Source: Sphagnum compactum
Lineage: Eukaryota > Bryophyta > Sphagnopsida > Sphagnales
NCBI GenBank assembly: GCA_965153455.1
Contig: OZ234501.1
Location: 9,610,001 to 9,674,000, forward strand
Reading direction: 5' to 3'
DNA length: 64,000 nt
The notes below the pieces were generated by a model. The model was given only the letters and a program-made list of their open reading frames with translations. It had not been told where the DNA came from and made no database searches. Made by a program: the position numbers and the translations under genes. Below, in pieces: positions 58,630 to 64,000 of the stretch. Each line of letters opens with the position of its first letter. The first letter of the stretch is position 1.

Positions 58630-60253
58630 ATGGCCGCCACTAGCGCTATGAGATCAGGTTTCGGCACTGCGCAGAGTGCAGGGACGCTCATGGGGGGTAA
58701 GGAGACCACTTCGTCCGACTCGTTGGTGGCTATTTTGGCTTCCTGCTCTAACATGGGCGGCCTCCAAGGTGAGGCTGCTGCTCTCTTCTGATCAAAATTC
58801 TCCATAGATCTAGACCAGCTGCGTGTTCTAGAAGCTACAAGCTTCTATGATCTGCTTTTTTTCTTTTGGTCGGGATGTTGCTTGAATGCAGTGGTTCCTG
58901 ACCAATTTGGGGCTGTTGATCCTCGTTCAGTCGGAGGAGGCTTGGGAGATCATATGATGACAGTCGTGGGGAGTGGTGACAAGCGCGCCTTCAGCAGCTA
59001 TCCTGGCGCATCGACGTTTGCCGGTTCGCCTGGGGAAGCTGATCAGGGAGGCGATGAGGATGGAGGTGGCGACTTCTCCCTGCATAACGTGGAGAAGAAG
59101 AGAAGGCTCACATTTGAGCAAGTAAGGTCACTGGAGCGAAACTTCGAGCTGGAGAATAAATTGGAGCCGGAGAGGAAAATGCAGCTGTCCAAGGAGTTAG
59201 GTCTCCAACCCCGCCAAGTTGCAGTTTGGTTCCAAAACAGACGCGCACGCTGGAAGACAAAACAGTTGGAGCGCGACTACGAGGTCTTGTCCGTGGCTTA
59301 CAACAGATTGAAGGCCGAGTATGAGGCTATCGTCAAAGAAAAAGACAGACTGAAGAGCGAGGTAGGTGCATACTCTTTCGAGCTACGTCCATTTTTCCCG
59401 CACTCAGCTGCTGTATCTTTGAGTACACCACTAGACTAGTATAACGATCTTGAGGCTTGCATATTGTAGATAAGAATGCCAATGCTTCTGCAGGCTCCAC
59501 TGAAGCTCACATTCATACTACTGGCTTTTGCAGGTTCACCGTTTGTCAGTAAAGACCGACTTGCCTGCTTGCGATGGCGTGCAAGAGCCATCATCTGTAT
59601 CCGAGAGTGAGATAACAACGACTACTCACACTTCCGACAACGCGCATGTCAACAGCTCTGTGGCCACGGTAAAGACGGAGAGCGCCGTAACTATATCTGA
59701 AGATCAGCAGGAACAGCATCAGCTGGTTGAAAATACTACTACTAGAGATTCTTCTCAATCGACTAGACTTTCTCCCACGGTTGCTGCAGACGGCTCAACC
59801 CAGAAAGTCGTGGATCAGGAGCCGGAGCAATCCACAAGCGCAGACAGCAATTCCAGCGACATTCTAAACGTCACAGACAGTCCACGCACAGTCAACAACT
59901 GTACTACTACTCATCCGCCGTCATCATCAGTACTAGTAATCCCGACACTAGAGCAACAGCAGCAGCTGCAGGCGGCCACCAACAACGAGCTAGTAGCGCA
60001 GGCTGAGTCCGCCAGTTTTGTGGTCGATTCCAGCTTACTAGACGGAGTCGACGACGACGATCTGTGTGGCGCAGCTGGGCATGTAATGCTATCTCCACAA
60101 GCTGTATACCAACGCCCACCGATGTCTATCAAGCTGGAAGACGACTGCAGCAACAGCAGCTACCCAGCTGCAGCTGACGATCATTCTTGCATTTACTTTT
60201 TGTCACAATTGGACGATAAAACTAGTGCAACGCCGTGGTGGGACTGGTCCTAG
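58630..60253 (+). CDS. Class I homeodomain-leucine zipper (HD-Zip I) transcription factor
   Basis: Nuclear DNA-binding regulator; the family binds CAATNATTG pseudopalindromes as dimers and acts in stress, hormone and developmental responses. Three exons: 58,630-58,768, 58,892-59,361 and 59,534-60,253, joined by GT-AG introns of 123 bp (phase 1, AAG^GTGAGG) and 172 bp (phase 0, GAG^GTAGGT). The 442-residue product starts at an ATG in good context (ATCATGGCC), in frame after GCCTGGCGGAG. The homeodomain is at about 115-170 ([20 protein letters not shown]; recognition helix [13 protein letters not shown] at 156-168). The zipper follows directly, with heptad residues L172, L179, L186, I193, L200 and L207; intron 2 splits it after residue 203. 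The C-terminal half is Ser/Thr/Gln-rich with an acidic DDDD patch, and ends in PWWDWS, the aromatic AHA-type activation motif of HD-Zip I proteins. It has no START or MEKHLA domain, excluding classes III and IV, and no CPSCE tail, excluding class II. Confidence 0.95.
58769..58891 (+). other. HD-Zip I intron 1
   Basis: Donor GTGAGG after AAG and acceptor TTGAATGCAG. 123 bp, phase 1. The frame is continuous across the junction at a valine codon. Confidence 0.85.
59362..59533 (+). other. HD-Zip I intron 2, within the leucine zipper
   Basis: Donor GTAGGT and acceptor TGGCTTTTGCAG. 172 bp, phase 0. If retained, it adds about 25 codons and stops at 59,437-59,439, removing the last zipper leucine and the whole activation tail. 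Confidence 0.9.
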
Positions 60254-61170
60254 AATAAATTTCTGTGTACATACAATGGATCAATCGTTGACACTAGCCC
60301 CAGTACTCTTACTACTGTAACCAGCTTGTGTTCAGGCTGAATATTTTTCTTCTAGCTAGCAAGCTAGCTGATCACAATTATACCGGATTGATCACCTGCT
60401 GCTTATATTAATCTTCTTCAACCCATGAGATCAATCACTCTGGTCAACTAGTGATCATCTCTGCAACTAGTAGCCATATATAAATTCTTACCATTCATTC
60501 CAATTACAATATAACATAATTTAGCTCTGCAGCAGCTGGTGCTCCAAGGTATTAAGCTGCACGCATTTGTAATGTTTAAGTGCATACTTGTTAGCTTAGC
60601 TCCAGATAGCAGCAGAGATGATGATGCAGAAGCTGAACATTATCTAGAGCGCTGTTTATCTCTTTATCTAGTTGGTGCCGCCATCATTTTGAAAAGAGTT
60701 CCACACGTAATGCAGCAATGGGAATTACAAAATGATCCCTGCAGCATCGTAAATTATTAAAACTAGAGCTTTCTAGACGAAGATGATGATGATCTAGATT
60801 GAATTACAAAGCTTGGCATTAATTATATTCTCCCATATAATACAGGCTTGCTCTGGAAATAAAATCTGACAATCCATCGACTATCTCAAGCTCGAATCAT
60901 CAAAGTCGAATCATGATCATCAAGCTCTTCAGTCAGGGTGCATATCATCCTGCTGGCAGGCACACACACTACTTTTCAAGCTCTCCAAGCACTCACCTAA
61001 GTGGGTAGGTGTGGCTTCTCTTATGTTGTTTGCACCCCAAGCTGATTGCTAGACGAGCTATGTAATGGATTTTGTTCTTGTAATTTCCTTGGTGATAGAC
61101 TGTAACCAACCCATCTGTAAATGTGAAGCCTGAAATAAAGTTTCTTGGTCCCTTGAGGTCTTTGATCGGT
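60254..61170 (+). other. Presumed 3' untranslated region and flank of the HD-Zip I gene
   Basis: AT-rich with AGCTAGC and GATGATGATC motifs. AATAAA hexamers lie at 60,254-60,259 (touching the stop codon, so unlikely to be the main signal), 60,858-60,863 and 61,134-61,139. The last is preceded by TGTAA-rich sequence typical of plant far-upstream elements. The open frame at 60,539-60,760 lacks features of a gene. Confidence 0.4.
61134..61139 (+). terminator. Candidate poly(A) signal
   Basis: AATAAA preceded by CTGTAAATGTGAAG. It would give a 3' UTR of about 0.9 kb. The hexamer at 60,858 is an alternative. Confidence 0.35.
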
Positions 61171-64000
61171 AAATTTGCAATTCGTTTGTGATGTATAAGA
61201 AATTATATCCATTTGGAGGAGTGGCAATTTTTTTTTTCCCCTTTCCAATTCTCACTTGAGTCTTGTTTGACAAAAAGGAAATTGTTGGAAATTCATTTTC
61301 TTTAAACCATTATATTTCTATTCTTTTTTTAAAAATTTAATGTAAATGATAAGTAAGCAGTACATTTTTGGGTCTTAATACTTTAGAACTGCACGTCTAC
61401 TTTGCGTCTCAGTAAAACCCTACTCATAACTAACTTTGATCTCTAAACAGAGACAGTATACCCACTAAGTGGGATACTTAAGGATTTATCCCAAATACAA
61501 CTAGAGTAGAATACATAATTTCATGTTCAAACACTTGTATGCTACATTTGCAGCTTTCTGGGGACAGTGCATACAAGGACTTTCCAAAATACATCTAGGG
61601 CAGCCTGCCCTATGGCCGAACACCACCTATGATCGAACATTTTATTCATATCTTCCTCATCTCTTCTTCATTTTGAGTGATTTAAAACGTTATGGGAGCA
61701 ATAACTTGAGCTCTTCAATTCGTCTTTGAACGGCAGAGGAAAAGGAGTAATTATAGAAGAGCAAGAAGAGAAATAAGCTTTTCCATGTTATAAAATGCGT
61801 TTTTTTCTCTTCTACCCCTCTTACTTTCAATGCTCATAACTTTGTCACTTCTTATTCAATCTAAGTGATTTAAAGTGCTATAAGAGCGAAACCTTATGAT
61901 CTACAAATAATCTTGAAACCATAAAGGCAATAGAGCGTCTTTCAAAGACTTTTTTGGGTGTTCGGAAATAGTCTTCCAAGTGTTCGGTGGTTTTTCGTTT
62001 CCACCATTTGACCCCCCCTACTTTGGAGGGTCACATCTGATTCATTTCTTCATCTTTTTCAACTATTCAACTTTCTGTGGGTGCGCAAATAGTAGAGCTA
62101 CCATTCCTCTTTGAGCACGAAATTCAAAGGAGCACTCTCCAGAAATTCGCAGACCTCTGAGACACTAAGTGCTCGGTGACCGGCCTGGCTACCCTATTGT
62201 CCATCAATCCTGGAGTGGAAAATTGAACAACGTATAATTTTTTTCAAAATTGTACTACACTTTCATCTCCATATTCACCAAAATTCCCTCTCTTTATTTA
62301 ACCATATTATACTCACTGGATAACACACTGCTATTTGCATAACAAAGCCAGATATGGGCAATTGAACAGTGTTGGGTGGGTATTAAACTGCCATTTGAGA
62401 ATAAGGCTGAGCATCAACTGGTTCTCTCAAAAGAATGGATTGGGTATCATTGAGAGTTCTAACGGGGTTGATACCTGGAGGGTGACGTGTCATAATGGAG
62501 AGAACCAGTTCACAAAGAACTGGGTTGTCATCAAAAAGTTTAAATGGTTAAATATGAATAACCCTCAACTCTGGTTCTTAAGGAAAGAAGACAACACTAG
62601 ATTAAGAGGCTACTTATTTTAGGGATAGGTAGTATGCAAAGAAAGATTGTATCAGGTTGTGGGTGCATCATAATGTGAGTGCATCCTAAAGCTCATTTTA
62701 ATTTCCATGGATCACTTTGATTGTCACTGTTTCTAATGCTTCTCACTGTGTTGGTATCAACATATTAGTATGAAGACTTCCCTTAAGTCATCTGTATACA
62801 ATATATGCCCACACTTCTGGGCAAAGAATATGCAACAAACTATGGTGCTAAATTGGAGAACATTTGAGTGCTCATTCTTACGTGCACATGCACACATTAT
62901 AATTTGAGTAGAATAAATTCAATAATTGATTTGTGAGAACTGTTGAAAATAACTGAATTTTTTTAATTTGTGAGAATTGATAACTTAAGAATTGGCTGAA
63001 ATAATTTATAACTTTTAAAGATACCCTAGATGATTTTCATGAAACTTTTTTTTTTAAATTTAAAGAACCAGGCTAGTTATTACAACTCTCTGAGAAAACC
63101 AGATTTTCTCAGAATCATGGATCCTCACAAAAATGTGAGAACCGCCCAACGCTGCAATTGACCCTACCAAAGTAGACCTTATGTTCTGAAGCTTCAGCAA
63201 CTACAATTAATTTAGTCAGGATTATCAGATAAGCTCAAAAATGAATCTAAGTTTGATAATCAAAGAAGAAAATGCTATTGTTAAGTCCAGGTTTGTGTTA
63301 GGTTACTATAGGTTACTGGTTGTGTATTTGGTAACGCCCCCAGGCTAAGGGCATTAGCCAGCGTAAAACTTAACTCACTTTTTTATTACTATGATATTCA
63401 GCTGGTACCCACTGGGTATGACGGTAAAAATTAAAGTGGACATTTCAAAAAGGGTAAAGGGAAATGAGGGCATTTCGCTTTTCGGAATGCACTCACTGCT
63501 GACACCTGATGACAGCATATAAGGTGCCCCCCATTGACACTGTTGCAGAGTGCAGAGCGCTTTATGTACTGCTGAATTTTAGCCAGCATATTGGCCGAAA
63601 GTGCAGACTAGGGTTATACTGACCAGTTACTGAACTATTTAAATGTTGAATTAGTTTATACAGAAGGTTGGAACCTGGAACCCCAGAGCTTTATTTAATT
63701 TTCTTTGAGTTTTTATGAGCAATACATGTTCGGTTTTGTTCCTTGGATCTGGTGAGCATTGCAAAACTTTTGTACTTTGTAATACTTCCATGGTTCCATA
63801 GGCTTTAGAAATTAGAAGAATGATAAGTTACCAAATTAGAGTACCAGCTCTGATAAACTATCTTACTTGTTTTGCTGAATCAAACATGGCAATCGAGCTT
63901 TGATTTCATAGGAGAGGACATTGCAGTCCATAGTTGAGGTAGATTAGAATGTAAAGTATACAGATCATACACAGGAAACCAGTATTACTACAAACTCAAA
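61171..64000. other. Intergenic 3' flank, no supported gene
   Basis: Contains an imperfect duplication (about 61,640-61,730 and 61,830-61,925, sharing AGTGATTTAAA and TTATGGGAGC/CTATAAGAGC) with the texture of LTR-retroelement non-coding DNA. The open frame at 62,335-62,622 starts at a non-ATG codon and matches nothing I recognise. The remainder to 64,000 is featureless to me. Confidence 0.4.

Noticed and set aside
58352-58805. Minus-strand open frames antisense to the HD-Zip I leader and exon 1
   Set aside because: Shadow frames produced by CAG/CTG-rich DNA. The plus strand carries the conserved gene.
59907-60153. Minus-strand open frames antisense to exon 3
   Set aside because: Shadows of the Ser/Gln-rich coding exon; no independent domain.
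62335-62622. 95-codon plus-strand open frame
   Set aside because: Begins at a TTG, has no upstream ATG in good context and no recognisable motif, and the surrounding DNA looks repeat-derived.

Overview
This window is nuclear DNA of a land plant with a large, repeat-rich genome. It is strongly AT-rich and is dominated by decayed LTR retrotransposons, CACTA and other TIR transposons, MITEs and TAGG-type simple repeats. I recognise one intact protein-coding gene, a class I homeodomain-leucine zipper (HD-Zip I) transcription factor at 58,630-60,253 on the + strand. It has two very short introns and lies in a distinctly GC-richer, CAG/CTG- and AGCT-rich neighbourhood. The long (442-residue) HD-Zip I product, tiny introns and long leader suggest a non-flowering plant (bryophyte, lycophyte, fern or gymnosperm), but the sequence alone does not settle which.

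Region by region: 1-3,650 is a minus-strand Gypsy integrase remnant split in frame by a non-autonomous CACTA element (142-2,867). Next to it, 3,655-5,590 is an array of 17 hairpin-forming repeats built from two unit types, with two units flipped. 5,600-12,800 is AT-rich with a few unrecognised coding remnants. 12,811-13,370 is a small GC-richer composite repeat. 13,400-18,640 shows no supportable gene. 18,648-21,302 is a cluster of short TIR elements, including a GC-rich hAT-like transposase fragment bracketed by perfect 210-bp direct repeats. 22,719-23,495 is a TIR element. 23,880-28,590 is a second minus-strand Gypsy copy (gag, protease, deleted RT, RNase H start), again split in frame by a CACTA element (25,028-26,382). 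29,640-30,240 is a gag remnant of another Gypsy family. 33,599-35,986 is a third CACTA element. 39,277-47,100 holds at least five TIR elements of one extended family plus a separate palindromic-TIR element. 50,470-50,801 is a third member of the MITE family seen at 18.6 and 21.0 kb. 51,735-52,345 is a strand-switching ACCTA/TAGGT tract. 52.4-57.5 kb is intergenic and leads to the HD-Zip I promoter; 60.25-64 kb is its 3' flank.

Nothing suggests an operon-like or multi-gene system. The biology here is one developmental or stress-type transcription factor beside a heavily layered transposon landscape. The most unusual structures are the hairpin array with flipped units, the 210-bp-bracketed hAT-like island, and the CACTA insertions that left clean, in-frame Gypsy scars.
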